DNA of 64,000 nucleotides from Pseudisothecium myosuroides (lineage: Eukaryota; Streptophyta; Bryopsida; Hypnales; Lembophyllaceae), in NCBI GenBank assembly GCA_951799445.1, contig OX637294.1, positions 25,321,452 through 25,385,451 on the forward strand, given 5' to 3'. Shown one piece after another: positions 1-12,858 of the stretch; the first letter of the stretch is position 1; each line of letters begins with the position of its first letter. Both the position numbers and the translations under genes were made by a program. Below the pieces are notes generated by a model. It was not told where the DNA came from. It saw only the letters and a program-made list of their open reading frames with translations, and searched no databases.

Positions 1-1253
<1,253 letters not shown>

Positions 1254-1339
1254 ATCAAATTTCCTACTATCATCACTATTAAAAAATGTATTAATGTCTT
1301 GTTGATGATTTGTTGAATGCCATTTTGACAATAGCATAA

Positions 1340-2030
1340 AAGATGTTTGAATATGAAACTTATATTGATGGTGTTATTTTACCGTTTTATTTGTACCACT
1401 ATAGTATTGGCTGGAAATATTTTTTAGCATTGTTTTGTATAGTAATTCAACACCAAAAGTTCAAGATGTTGGTATATCCCATTTTAATGCAATTCTGGCA
1501 TCATTTCAACATCAAAAGTATATGACGATATGGTGTTAGTGCTGCAATTACATATTGCTATTATATTGCCATATTATAGCTATTTGAGCATCAAAAATAC
1601 AATGATGAGTGTCATTTTACTGAAAATGTAGTTTGAGTTTAGTACAATTGTGCTACCATTTTAACATCAAAAGTCATCATGTTAGAGTTCTCAGCAATCT
1701 ACGATTATTCCATTTTAGCACCAAATTAGTGTAATTGTGGAGCCATATTCATCATTGAAATATATAGCGTATTATGGTAGTCAAAGTTGCATGTTGTCAT
1801 TTCAGAGCACAAGTGGTACAATTTTTACATCAAAATTACCTAGCATTAGTTTAGACCTATTTTTGCATCAACACAATGTCTAGTCATTTGAATGCCATTT
1901 TAGCATTAGAATGATAATCCCTTTTAGAATCCAGCTTACATTAACATGACACCACATTGACATTAATCCCCACATTAACTTAACAATATGTAGTTTTGAT
2001 GTCAATATAGCACCCTATTCACATGCCCTG
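1340..2030. repeat. degenerate repeat field built on a CATTTTAGCATCAAAAGT-like word
   Basis: Variants of a word resembling 'cattttagcatcaaaagt' recur roughly every 50-90 bases (near 1478, 1515, 1583, 1655, 1708, 1826, 1861 and 1891). It looks like a heavily decayed tandem or interspersed array. No coding content was recognised. Confidence 0.5.
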
Positions 2031-2038
2031 AAGTTCCT

Positions 2039-2335
2039 GATGCAAGTCTACTAGAAGACCATTTCTACCAAATTTCAACTTCAAATTCGGATTTATGGGT
2101 ACTAAATAGTACTAAACCCTCCCAAATTGGCATTTGTGACAAAATATTGGGGGCTATTATTAAATAGTAAAACATTTTTAAAAAATTCCAAAAAATTCCA
2201 CAAAGTGTCTATTAGTCATAAGTACCATGTCTATGAATTTTGAGTCATTTGGAGTCAAAATGCAAAGGTTATGGCTAAAAAACTAATCAACATGCAACAT
2301 GTGATAGAAAATAGTACAAGTGTTTTGTGCAATCA
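2039..2335 (+). repeat. copy 1 of a dispersed repeat shared with 62062-62362
   Basis: This 300-base stretch aligns in the same orientation with 62062-62362. Both share 'ctaaatagtactaaa', 'ttgagtcatttggag' and 'aaaaaactaatca' at matching spacing. The 62-kb copy sits directly upstream of a transposon-like ORF, so this copy may be the non-coding end of an internally deleted relative. Confidence 0.75.
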
Positions 2336-2475
2336 TCCTAATTTTACTAAAGATAGGACACTAAGGCCATGTCAATCAGTTAACAAGCTGCATTGCATTT
2401 GACTATGTCTACACAAAATGTAGAAGGGCAAAAAATTGAAGGTGATTTGTTGTTTGAATTTGATTTTGTGAAGAT

Positions 2476-4314
2476 TTAACTCCTAAAGTCCCATTGTCCC
2501 CTCGGGAGACAAAATGGATTTTGGGCAGGTTCCTATGGTCTCAATATTTGTTGTTATTTTCTGAATTTTTTTTGAGAAGATAGAAAAACACGCTAGCTTT
2601 CTAGAAATATATTTTTTATTTCATTCAAAGCCTTGCAAGAGCTATGGCACAAAAGCCTTTTTTTTTAGTTTGTTAGGAAGGAAAAAAACCTCAAAAAAAA
2701 TTCAAATAAAAAAATAAAAAAATAGTTTCATATAGATTATATTATTATTTTATTTAAAAACTTTGAATCATTCCATTTGGATTTGTTATGAAAAACTCAT
2801 GGACAATCTTGTTTTTCAGGCAATTAGAGCATATTCTTGGAAAAAAAACTTGTAGGATTCACTTTTGAACTCAATTTTCACAATTTTTCAAAAAAAAAAC
2901 TTACAAGTTTGAACCCTAAAGCTCCTTGACTATGTTTTTACTAAAAACGCTCCAAAACTGTCATTTCTAGTACAAGTACCAAATTTTAGAAAAAAAACAT
3001 TTTTGGACACTTGTAACCATAGAATCTTGTATTATGCATAGTTTTAGAAGATGTGGAAAAATTTCAGAAGTTTCTACCATGCAGATTGGATTATTGGAAG
3101 ATATTAGCATTTGAATTGGCAAAAAATAGGGCAGCTACACTTCATAAGGTCACATTTGTATGAAAAAATGTCCAAAATGGTTGTGCTTCTTTGAATTCTT
3201 TTTCATAAACAAGTTGGTTGCATGCTTAAAATTTTTCAAATCATTTGGAGTTGTACAACATATAGAAAAAAAATAGTAAGTAGAAAGAAGTAGAGAAGGA
3301 TTCGTAATACAAAATTGTTAAGAATTTAATTATGGAATTGAAAATATCAATCCCAATGGTTGTAATGTTGATATAAACAATCTAAATCTTATGATTTTAT
3401 TTTTATTCAAAAAATATTAGATATTGAGTGAAATAAACAATTTCAAAGTTTATTTTAGAGTAGAGAATCCATAAGTGCCCGCAAACTAAAATTTCTTATA
3501 ACTTTTGACTCATTAATTGAAATGGAATGATTCAAAGCTTTCTACATATATATAAACCTAGAAAACCAATTTCAAGTTTTTGTTTATGAAAAAAGTGATT
3601 TTTTTAAATTTGCTTGGACTGCTTGAGTTGAGAAACAAACAACATATTTGGCCATAACTTTTGACTCATATTTCCAAATGTCATGAAATTTAGTGCATAT
3701 GAAAGATATTCCTTGTCCTTACCTTCTATAGAAATTTCAATCTAAAATATGCAAATTTCTAGTCTCAAGTACCTACCCAAAATTGCTATGTTGCTAAAAA
3801 TAGCAAACTGGTCCTTTAGAGGTTAAGATCTCTTGCTAGAACAATCTCACCGTTGAGATTAATATATTTCAATTCCGTCTTAGAGCTATTAACAATTTAG
3901 ATTTTCCTTCAATCTTGAACCTACTTCTACTTAACAATTTTTTAATGAATAAAAATTAAGTGTTTTTTTTATAATTTTTTTTCTAGACTCTCAACTTAAC
4001 TTTTCATCATATAAAATTAGAAACTCAAAATCAGTAGAGCAAAAATTTTAAGTTATGAAGGTTCAAAGTTGAAAAATGTACTTAAGCAAGGTGCAAAAAA
4101 ACTTGTTTCCTTCACTTTAAATGCATATATCTTGCAATCTACAGGGGCAAAGTTTATGAAATTTCTTCCACACATTCTTACACTAGTCTAGTTCAGGATC
4201 CTTTGATTGAATTTGCAAATAAAAACATTTTTCAAATTTTTTACTCTTTGCTATAGAAATGGTAGTTTTGAGTGATTTTTGATGGAAAAAAGGCCTGAGG
4301 ACTTTAGGGATTAA
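2476..4314. mobile_element. non-autonomous TIR element (outer), family TTAACCCCTAAAG
   Basis: The ends are TTAACTCCTAAAGTCC (2476-2491) and the inverted GGACTTTAGGGATTAA (4299-4314), 14 of 16 matching. Subtracting the inner insertion (2909-3826) leaves about 920 bp, close to the 1022-bp relative at 37577-38598, with which it shares internal sequence near the right end ('ttccacacatt', 'ggtagttttga'). There is no coding capacity. The target duplication is ambiguous because the TTAA tip is palindromic. Confidence 0.65.
2909..3826. mobile_element. TIR element nested inside the 2476-4314 element
   Basis: The left tip TTGAACCCTAAAG (2909-2921) and right tip CTTTAGAGGTTAA (3814-3826) are inverted. 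The interior aligns along its length with the 941-bp element at 50336-51276: both start with 'gactatgttttxac', share 'acaagtaccaaa', and end 'ggtcctttagxggttaa'. It is non-coding and sits within a related element. Confidence 0.65.
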
Positions 4315-4689
4315 ATGCTGAAGTTATAATGACAGGGCATGTTCTTAGTATGGGTTGCCCCCTGATTTAGACACACTAGTAATAGATATTTCAAGGAACA
4401 TGTCACTTATTCCTAGATAGGAGACGCATAGTTAGAACATCCTACCTTATACCGGGTGAGATTCCTAATCGCTGTAGTTAATCCTCTGAATCACTAGGCC
4501 CTCTACTAGGACCGTGCCAACGACAGTCGTGCATGAAACATAAGGTGTCATAATCTTAAATATCACCAAATTGCAAAAAGCAATACAGAAATACCGAACA
4601 GAAATACAATGCAACCGAAATGCTGAATAGACACACTAAAACCCACAATACAACATGACCAAAAAATCGAAGTACAAAGAACAATGACA
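4315..4689. other. intergenic DNA or putative intron of the minus-strand exon
   Basis: No coding signal beyond the hydrophobic read-through of the upstream minus-strand frame. If the exon at 4690-5026 belongs to a real gene, this would be the start of its first intron. No downstream exon was found before the TIR element. Confidence 0.4.
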
Positions 4690-5026
4690 AACCGGTGATT
4701 TGCACAAATCCAATGATGAGAACAACGATGACGCCGAAATTGCTGCGGAATGGCCATTTACTGCAGTGAAGCGGCGACGTGCCTGATGCCAAGAAGGAAT
4801 TGAGCGTGAAATTCTCCCGAGATCCCTCGACCCCGACTAACTTCTCTTCCTGTCGGGCAGCCTCCACGCTGGGCAGAGGCGGATCCTCAATTCGGTCTTG
4901 GAGTTCGCTCAACGTTCCCTTCCCTCCGTCGATCCCAGCTTTCTCCCTGCCACGCGGACGCGTGAATTTCTCGATGCGGGTGTACAGTACATAACTTACG
5001 TTAACGTCTCGCGTTCCCCCTTCCAT
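4690..5026 (-). CDS. possible first exon of an unidentified membrane protein
   Basis: On the minus strand an ATG at 5026-5024 opens a frame of about 110 residues in locally GC-rich sequence, unlike its surroundings. It starts MEGGTRDV, is charged and Pro/Ser-rich in the middle, and ends in a hydrophobic segment of about 20 residues containing GVIVVLIIGFVQITG. That layout (short cytosolic part, then a signal anchor) fits a type II membrane protein such as a Golgi enzyme, but no family was recognised. A TATA-like TATAATAA lies about 95 bases upstream. The 3' boundary is a guess: several GT donors follow, and no later exon is visible toward lower coordinates, where transposons begin. It could be a truncated gene or a relic. 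Confidence 0.3.
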
Positions 5027-5121
5027 AGATTCGATTATTCGAAGCTTGGAAACGACACTCAGTAGGCGGACGGAAGAATCAGTTTGGAGCACTGATCCCC
5101 CGAGGTAAAAATTTGAAGCAC

Positions 5122-5129
5122 TTATTATA
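5122..5129 (-). promoter_or_regulatory. TATA-like box upstream of the minus-strand exon
   Basis: TATAATAA read on the minus strand, about 95 bases before the ATG at 5026. Just downstream, plus-strand 5034-5063 ('attcgaagcttggaaacgac' and following) recurs upstream of copy 3 of the VWA-Cache family at about 28181-28205. Confidence 0.35.
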
Positions 5130-5229
5130 CCCCAAATTAGGTAGTAATAGTCATGAAATGCAAAACTGACGGCCCCAAAATCCCAAATACGTCCGTCCAC
5201 AGTCCGGCTAGTTCTGTGGGCTAAACGGT

Positions 5230-5836
5230 AGATTTCCTACAAAGTTTCATCCATCCCGGTTTTTTGAAAATCTGTCCGGAAGTGTGCAGTGAGGTGGCAA
5301 ACCTTGCCGGTCAATTTCCTAGAACTTCAATTTTTTCCGGTGGCATTGTCGCCATTGTCCAATTTCAATCGGCAAACTTCCTTTACTAAGTAATTCTAGC
5401 CGGTTGAGGATTTTTTTGTGTCTTCCTTAAGTTTTTTTTTCTCTTTGAAAAAGGTTTTTTTAGCATATAGCCATATCCTTGGCATGATTTGAACCTGGCA
5501 TTGTCCCTACCAATTTAGGGCCAGGGATTCAACCTTCCAAAAATGCACAAATCCAGAACAGTGTCCATGCATTTTCAGGAGGCTGGTTAGTACGACATGC
5601 CCATACAACATTCAACATTTATAAGAATCAAAGCATATACAAAAAGTAGGGAGAAGAATATACAATCCACCACTTGTAAGAATCAAAACATGTGGAAAAA
5701 GAATGGGGAGAATAGGATACAAGCTACCATGATCAACATCAAAATATGCAGCACTCGGTTCATTTACTTAATATGAGTTTCACAGATCCCGAATACAGGC
5801 GGAAGTTGTCAGTTCAACAAACTCAATGCAAATGTA
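5230..5836. other. noncoding interval
   Basis: AT-rich, with scattered short direct similarities ('agaatcaaa(a/g)catatgxaaaaag' near 5627 and 5680). No gene or element boundary was recognised. Confidence 0.4.
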
Positions 5837-6081
5837 GTGATTGGAAGAATAACTTCTAGGAAGAGATTTGTGGTTCTTGGGAACCATTTGTACTCATCTT
5901 TATTAGCAAGCAACAATAAGTTACAAACCATTGATGATCATCATGCAGATTCTAGCCTGTGATTGGAAGAATAACTTCTAGGAAGAGATTTGTGGTTCTT
6001 AGGAACCATCTGTACTCATCTTTATTAGCAAACAACAATAAGTTACAAACCATTGATGATCATCATATGCAGATTCTAGCC
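5837..6081. repeat. tandem duplication, unit 122 bp, two copies
   Basis: 'gtgattggaagaataacttc' starts at 5837 and again at 5959. The two units match with only a few substitutions and a 2-base insertion in the second. It is non-coding and looks recent. Confidence 0.9.
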
Positions 6082-6639
6082 TATTTGTATGAATCTCAAT
6101 TTTATTCTCAATTGCGCATGTTATTCAATCGATAATTAGCCAGCTATTCAGCAATAGCAAAAGGTGACGGCAGTCAGGCTATTAAGCTATTGACAGTAAC
6201 ATACTTACAGAGTTACAATAATATAATCTTACACACTAAGACAAGTACAAACTACTTTTTTTAATACTATGTATAGTATTAAAAAACATTCCTACAAAGT
6301 ATGAGATTGGTCGGCTACCCACCTACAAAAAAAAATTCTAATAGGTAATTTTCCTACTTACTCTAAAGGTAGACGGCAAAATGCCTAGACATAATTTTTC
6401 TAACCGGCCCATTTCTTAAACTTCTTTTTTTCATCCGGAACTTTAGCCTAGACTTCTCGATTTCATTCGAAAATTCTCAAATTCAACCGGCTAGGTTGTA
6501 ACTAAATGCCGGTACTCCCCGTTCATTGCGTCCGTCAGTGACAAGCGTGGGAAAAGATAATAAAATAATTTACATCCGTGACAAGCGTGGGAAAAATCAA
6601 TAAAAAGTCTCGCTGGCACCCTCCTTGAAAGGCTCACTA
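6082..6639. other. noncoding interval upstream of copy 1
   Basis: Contains a short palindrome ('aatactatgtatagtatt' near 6264) and a local direct repeat of 'gtgacaagcgtgggaaaa' near 6538 and 6580. No gene was seen. Confidence 0.4.
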
Positions 6640-7129
6640 GCACTATATTAGGCAAATCCAAAGGCCACTTGGGTACAGTTCTCCCCCCGACTATTGTCCA
6701 AGTCGATCTGTCTGTTTTGACAATTTCTTGGTGATGCTTCTTCCTGCTTGGGATCCGTTTTCCATTGCACCACTTGCTCCATTCCTTTGCCATAACATGC
6801 TGATGAGTTCATTGGAGAAAGTGCCTCACAAGATTGCTTGGGCTCACCCTACCAAAGTGACACCACGTACACCGACATAGTGTGTTGCCGAGTTCCCGTT
6901 CATATAGAAACTCCACTGCATCTTCCGCATTAAACCATAGAGAGTTCATCGAGTAGGGTTGCTTAAAGTGACACAGATTCTCAAGCCAGAAGGGAATCTG
7001 ACCAAGTTTGTGTCCTCTACTGCGATGGGTTTGTAGTGAAATAAAAAACATGGGTGCAGTATATCTTGGATTTAGGCAATCTCTTTAGTACAGACTGTTG
7101 TGAGCCTGAGGGTGGTGATACTATAAGAA
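6640..7129 (+). promoter_or_regulatory. 5' flank and leader of VWA-Cache copy 1
   Basis: This segment aligns with the regions upstream of copies 2 (about 14690-15098) and 3 (about 28270-28772). Shared blocks include 'gactattgtccaagt' (with copy 3, whose version has one extra C), 'ggtgatgcttctt' and 'aacatgctgatgag', then the uORF. A TATA-like 'agtatatctt' lies near 7059 in copies 1 and 3, but it overlaps the uORF, so the true transcription start is undecided. Copies 1 and 3 also have another tiny upstream ATG frame just before the uORF. Confidence 0.5.
7050..7088 (+). promoter_or_regulatory. conserved upstream ORF (12 codons) of copy 1
   Basis: ATG to TAG encodes MGAVYLGFRQSL and stops 41 bases before the main ATG. 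The same-length uORF occurs at the same spacing before copies 2 and 3. Such a uORF could reduce or condition translation of the main frame; this is inference. Confidence 0.45.
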
Positions 7130-10100
7130 ATGGACTCGTCCATTCAATTCCTCATTCTGGTTCTGTTGGGCCTGGTTCTGGGAGGGAGTGCTCAGACATC
7201 GCTCAACGCGGATGATCTTCTCAACCAACTAGAAGCCAGCCTTCGAGAGCTTGTGAAGCAAGTGCAAGCTAATGCTCTCAATTCTTGTGGTATGAATGTT
7301 CCACCCAAACATTGAGTTGTCTTTCGATCTAACGGCGAACTATTTTTTGCTAGTACTGAGGAATTCGTTGACTGCAAAGAAGTCACCCTAGCTTTTGTTT
7401 GTGCAAATTGCAGATTTATTGAGTACTTGTAGTGCTGAGTCCACCTGTAGCCGGCTCACATGCCCCCTGACGCATGCCAATACTGCCGGCTATGAATGCC
7501 AAGGAGTTCTCCAGAACACCTATTGTAAAGACAACTGCCCGTGGAGAAACTTCGACTTCTCCAGAGGCTTTCTGAGGTCTGTCGGTAACTTGGTTGCTAC
7601 CCTGAATCCTTCTATCTGGGTCCGTTGAAAAGCTTAGTGAGGAGATTCTTTGAGTAAATCTACTGACTAAATAAACAATAGATGTGCCATTGATTGCACA
7701 ATTCCCCAGCAGTGTGGGGCAAAATCCTACCTGGTATGAGGGGAACACTGCAAAGCCGGTTGCAGTGCCGTGCATCCAACGGGATGTGTCGTGCGCTGTA
7801 CTGGCATTCCCCGGCCTTGGTGAAAGAAAATTTAGTTCCTCTTGTAAAGAGAGTTGGTTCATGTTCAATTTCATTAAAATGGTGGTATTACTGAACTTTG
7901 GCGCTTTTACAGTTCAGAACGGCTGTTCTGAAATCTACACCTTTCCTAGATGTTTCAGAATGCCCATTCTAAACTCTATACCTTTCCTAGATGGTCAAAA
8001 TGTCACACCATCGAAATGGCGCAATAATACTGCCATTTTAATGAAATTGCCCATAGTTCGCTTTATGCACACTAAATCATCATAGTCATCAATCGTTGCA
8101 TTACAAGACAGTATATCACATGACCAACTTCGACTCTTTTGGCAAGCGGAAACAACTTCGTGCAGTGAATGTGCGGTGAATTGGAAACACTTGCCTTTAA
8201 TACGTAGTATGATTTAGATCCTCACCACGGAACTCACCATAAACCAAAAGGTATATGTTACTTTTTGAACCATTTCTCTCGACTCCATCATTTGTCTTGA
8301 AATCAGTTGACACAATTAAAAATTTGCTAGGCCGTTTAAGAACAGGGGGTTGGTGCAGTCAATGGCATGTTTAATGTATTTATTGTGATTTGCAATCTTC
8401 ATGACAGTATGCCAGGAGTGAACGCTATGACAATCAACTCTACTACTCCTACTCCAAGACAACTTGAAGAAATTTGCGCTCAGAGGAACTTGGACAGTTT
8501 CTTCCAGAAACATTCGAACAACACCTACTTCTTTTCGCTGTATTTCGGCTCAGTTACTGGCACTTATAGATTCTTTCCAGGAATGGTAATAATTGTAGCA
8601 ATGTTGAAAAAAAGTTACAATGTTGCCTTTAATACGTAGTATGGTATTTTGCAATATATGGTATTTTGCAATAGATTAAAACAAAGGTTTAAGCGATGGT
8701 GTCATAAATAATTGATTCTTCTAGTTTTCAGTATATAAGAACACTTGTATTCCACATTCATGGACAAATTGCACAATTGATGTTATTTGCAGGAGGAATC
8801 AGACTGTGGCAGCTACGATCCTCGTATGAGATTGTGGTAAGCCAATTTATTTTAATTCTCACCGAGTCAGACTTTCATGATCCACAACGTCTTTGAAATT
8901 GTTCACAAACTAGAGATTCCTGTACGTAAATACAATTGTCGCAATTTCTGGCGCTTAGATTCGTGGCATTGATTGTGTTTTTCACAGGTACCTTGCATCA
9001 ACGACAAATGTGAAGAAGGCTGTAATGGTACTGATTGACAGTGGGTCTTCAATGGCTGAGATTATCCCGTCCACAAGTGATAGCAACTTGGCAACAGCCT
9101 TCAGAATCGCCGAGTCTTTCTTGAATACTACCACCGAAGCCGACTATGTGAACATCTTCACATTCGACAAAAATAATGTGAATTTCTCCTCTGCTCAACC
9201 AGTAAGTCATAATATTCTTGAATTTCCCATACCAAGTTTTTCTCTTATTAGGATGCAAACCTTGTGGCAGGTGAAGGGAGCAAGAAAACATGAATATAAA
9301 CATACATCCATAGTGCCTCTGAGGGCTGGATAGCTGGAGCAGGCTCATGAATCTCATGGTCTGATTCATTTACAATGCAGAATGTCGTGGGTTTGGTCAA
9401 CGGAAACCATTGAAAGAAACTTACTTTCATTGAGTTGGAACTCAAGTGGGGCTTCTTGTTACACTTTGATTTCTGCAGGTGCTGGTGACGAACACTTCCA
9501 CCCACCCTGACTTTGGAATTTTCAATGCAACGTTTTCCTCAACAAAGCAGAGCTATGTTCCCCCTGGCAATATTACGGACGCAATTAGCAGAGTCATCAC
9601 ATCTTCTGCAGGCTTCGGTAGTACAGAAATCCCAAGCGACTATCTGAAGGTCTGCACTTCTCTACCCCTACTCAGTGAACCCAAAGTCTCTCCTCATTGA
9701 TTATCGGCTATTTTAGCAATGTTTCAATTGACTGATGAGGTTAATACTAAAGTGGCATGGTTTCACTGCCATTTCAATGTTTGTAAATGATTTTTTGTAC
9801 TTTTGTAAGTTACTGTATGATTTTAAACATTCTAAAAGTTAGTACTTAAAGACCCTAAAACATCAAGTTAGTCCTTGGGGTATTAACCCACCAATTAATT
9901 GAAGCATCACAAAAACAATTGTAGTTGGCACGAAGGAACTTCTGTGATGTAATCACAATGCATTCATATAAGCCTTTGAAAGGCACAACGAAATTTTTGA
10001 TATCACAAACCATGCATGTTTGCAACTTCATCGCTTCTCATTCGACCTTGGCTGAAAGATATGTCCTCTTCACTGTCAGAAGTTCACTGTGAAGTCTTTT

Positions 10101-12858
10101 CAGTTCACTGTGAAATCTCTTTAGTCCACGTGAAAATTTGGACATGTCCGGTTCACTTGAGTAGGAACGGGTTCAGCATTCTCCAACTTGCTATGATGGT
10201 AAACTGAATTACTGAAGAACAGATATGTTAGTATGACCAATTCGATTGCTCATACGGTGAAAAAAATAATGCAAATAGGGCTAAAGCTTGAGTACTTCCA
10301 TAGTCAGTGACAAGCATAGCAAATGTTGGTAAAAAAGTAAATGAAAGAGAAGAAAACAAAGTCTCTACATGAGGCACTCAAAAGTGGTGTAAAATGTGAT
10401 GCCCATTGGGGCAATTGTGATGCTTAGGGCTTAACATGGTAAACATGAACAGGTGATAATATTGATCACGGACAACAATGGAGAGGCTGTGGATGCCATA
10501 AACAATGCCGCCTTACCTTGGGACTTGATCAAGAAGAACAACATCAACGTGTTTTTGTACATGATCCCTCCCAGTACTCCAAACATAGATGCCAACCCCC
10601 TTGCAAGTCAATTGTGCGTTGCTCGAGGGTATTTTGAGATCCTGGACGACACTGTTTTTGGGAATCCACTACTTGCTTTGGAAGCGTACTATTCCTTCGT
10701 GGCCAACGTCCATTCGACTTACGTGAACAGTGGAATTGACTACAGCATCCAGTACCCGGACTCCTCCGATGTAGATAACAAGACCTTCACCCTCAGTAAG
10801 GCAGGTATGGGATCCGCATTTGGCATCATCAAGTGTCACTTGGAATATGTTGAATGGGGCATAATGTAGTAAATCTTGCCAATAGTTAGTATGTTGTGTT
10901 AATTAGTCTTCCGTTCAACCGCTCAAGGATGTTAATACCGTCGATTCTCAGTATACTAATTGATCATAACAATGAATTCTAAGTTCTAAACTTCAAGATT
11001 CAATATTGCTCTTTGATAGAGGGGGAAATTTTGTACACTAAAATGTCTTTGGTTGCATATCTTCTTAGTTAGATTTTGTAGTAAGTTGTAAGTGTCATTG
11101 AAAGGGGCTAGCATTTTTGATTCTATCTTTCCTAGTAGCAACCATTGAGACACTACCTTTAAGCTTCAAATTCTCGCATTGGCATTGTGGAGAAGGTTAC
11201 AATGCTCAAGTGCTAGGAAGCTTGAGAGCATTATCAAACATAATTCCTTGTCTTTCTTTTGCAATGAAGAATGTCTAGATCTTTAATCAAAGAGGGCATA
11301 GAATGAAGAGGGACTACAAGACTTACGCCTATTGACCCTCTTTTGACTAGACAAGGAGACAGTGACACAATTGCTTTATCATTGGACTTTACATTATGTG
11401 ATGCAAAATTTGCTTCATGACTTGTCAACTTGACATGTTGAATATGACATGTGATAATGCTTCCTATTTACATTTTTAAGCTCTATGATCACTTGCATTG
11501 ATTTCATGAGGTGTTGTGTTATTTTTCAGTTTTTAGCAACAATGGAGAGCTCTTGGGGGTTGCGGCCATTGACATCTTCAAGACCAAGGTGCAAGAAATG
11601 TATGAAATCGATGAATTGGCAATTGAAATTGCTATAAAAAAAAAAGAATAGCTAGTAGTACCAATTTCAATGCATCAGCCGGAATTAATACAACAACGTG
11701 CCTTGATCAGGTATGTTGAAACTATATTACAACCAAAGTCCTTCTTTGCAGATAATCAATTGTTTCAATGTTGCTTCAATCAATTAACAAATTATTTTCT
11801 AATTTGTGTTTTGGACCAATGAGGAGGAGGCTAGCTTTGCATTGAAACCAACAACTTGTAAGAAAGTTTGAGTAGAACTTTACTTGAAAAGCAAATTAGT
11901 GCTAGCTAGAAGGACAAAGCTTCTTGTTGCAAAGTTGCTTGCTTTATTTCTAGTGTGTTCAATAATCGTATAATGTCACTTCCACAATCTTGGTTTTTTT
12001 TGTAAGGACCTTGAACTAAACTAACAAATTGAAAGAGAGAAATAACTCCAATTCCATTTTGGGTTGGTATAATGGAAGGTTATGTTATTGCAAATCCCAC
12101 ATCAGCATCCTAGAATGTAACACAATTGACACCACAATTACATACCTTTATCACCTCTTGCATGACATTCTTGAATGGGAAGGCTAGGGTATCCTTCTAT
12201 AATATCAGTGTTAGAAGAAAAATTTGTATTTGCATAGGTTCACAATTCAAGAATATTATGAATTATTAGATGCCAAATATTAAATTTTGAGACATTGTGA
12301 CATTCAACGTTCAACATTCAATTTTCTAGAGTAGAAGAAGTCCTTGTTTCATAAAACTTGAACCTTGATTCATGGGAAGCAGATTGTCCCTGTTTTGAAG
12401 TATAAGAATGTTATGAAAAGAACTCACTAAACAAGAACAAACTCACAAAGGGTTGAAGTTGTTTCTCTTTATGTTAGAGGTCAAGTTTTGAAAAATCAAA
12501 TTTTCACCTATTGACACTGATTGTGATGGAACTGCAGACATCAAATAAGACGTGCAATCTAATTGCAAACATCTCAAACATTGTCTGTCCAAGTAACTTC
12601 ACTACGGACATCGTCACATTGCAAAATCTGAGCTGCTGTAATTGTACTGGCGTTGCTATGTCACCTGTTTCGCCTCCTACTACTGGTGCTGATAAACCAC
12701 CGGATTTGCCTCTCACATTAGGCTTAGGCTTGGGTCTGGGCATTCCAGCTCTAATTTTAGTGATGGTTGTTATTGTGTGGCTCTTCAAGAGAAGGCCACA
12801 TCAACTTGATGAGTTCCCAGGATCGTCTGGAGAAGACGAAGACAGAGCCAACAGATGA
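7130..12858 (+). CDS. VWA-Cache (alpha2-delta-like) membrane protein, copy 1, frameshifted in exon 8
   Basis: Nine exons: 7130-7289, 7414-7584, 8416-8585, 8793-8836, 8988-9201, 9479-9649, 10453-10804, 11530-11710, 12538-12858, with GT/AG introns and the same phases as copies 2 and 3. Nominal length is 594 aa. Order: signal peptide (1-22); Cys-rich segment (54-110, six Cys); alpha2-delta-like lead-in CGSYDPRMRLWY; VWA domain from about 190, with MIDAS-like DSGSS at 199-203, DYVNIFTF after it and LITD at 314-317; Cache-like ELLGVAAIDIF; second Cys-rich stalk; Gly/Leu-rich TM helix; tail ending GEDEDRANR. In exon 8 an A10 run (11636-11645) puts the frame off by one base against copies 2 and 3, giving TAG at 11649-11651 before the stalk and TM. 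After the run the old frame resumes intact, so this is a young pseudogene, an allele, or a homopolymer error. If real, the product would be a truncated protein with no anchor. Confidence 0.8.
11636..11651 (+). other. homopolymer frameshift and premature stop in copy 1
   Basis: Ten A's replace codons that read ATA GGC AAT AGA in copy 3. The shift is -1 (or +2), and TAG follows at 11649. Exon 8 is 181 nt here; a length of 182 would keep phase with exon 9. Confidence 0.85.

Noticed and set aside
7416..7874. 152-codon minus-strand ORF across exon 2 of copy 1
   Set aside because: Antisense shadow of exon 2 and intron 2; not conserved as an ORF in copies 2 and 3.
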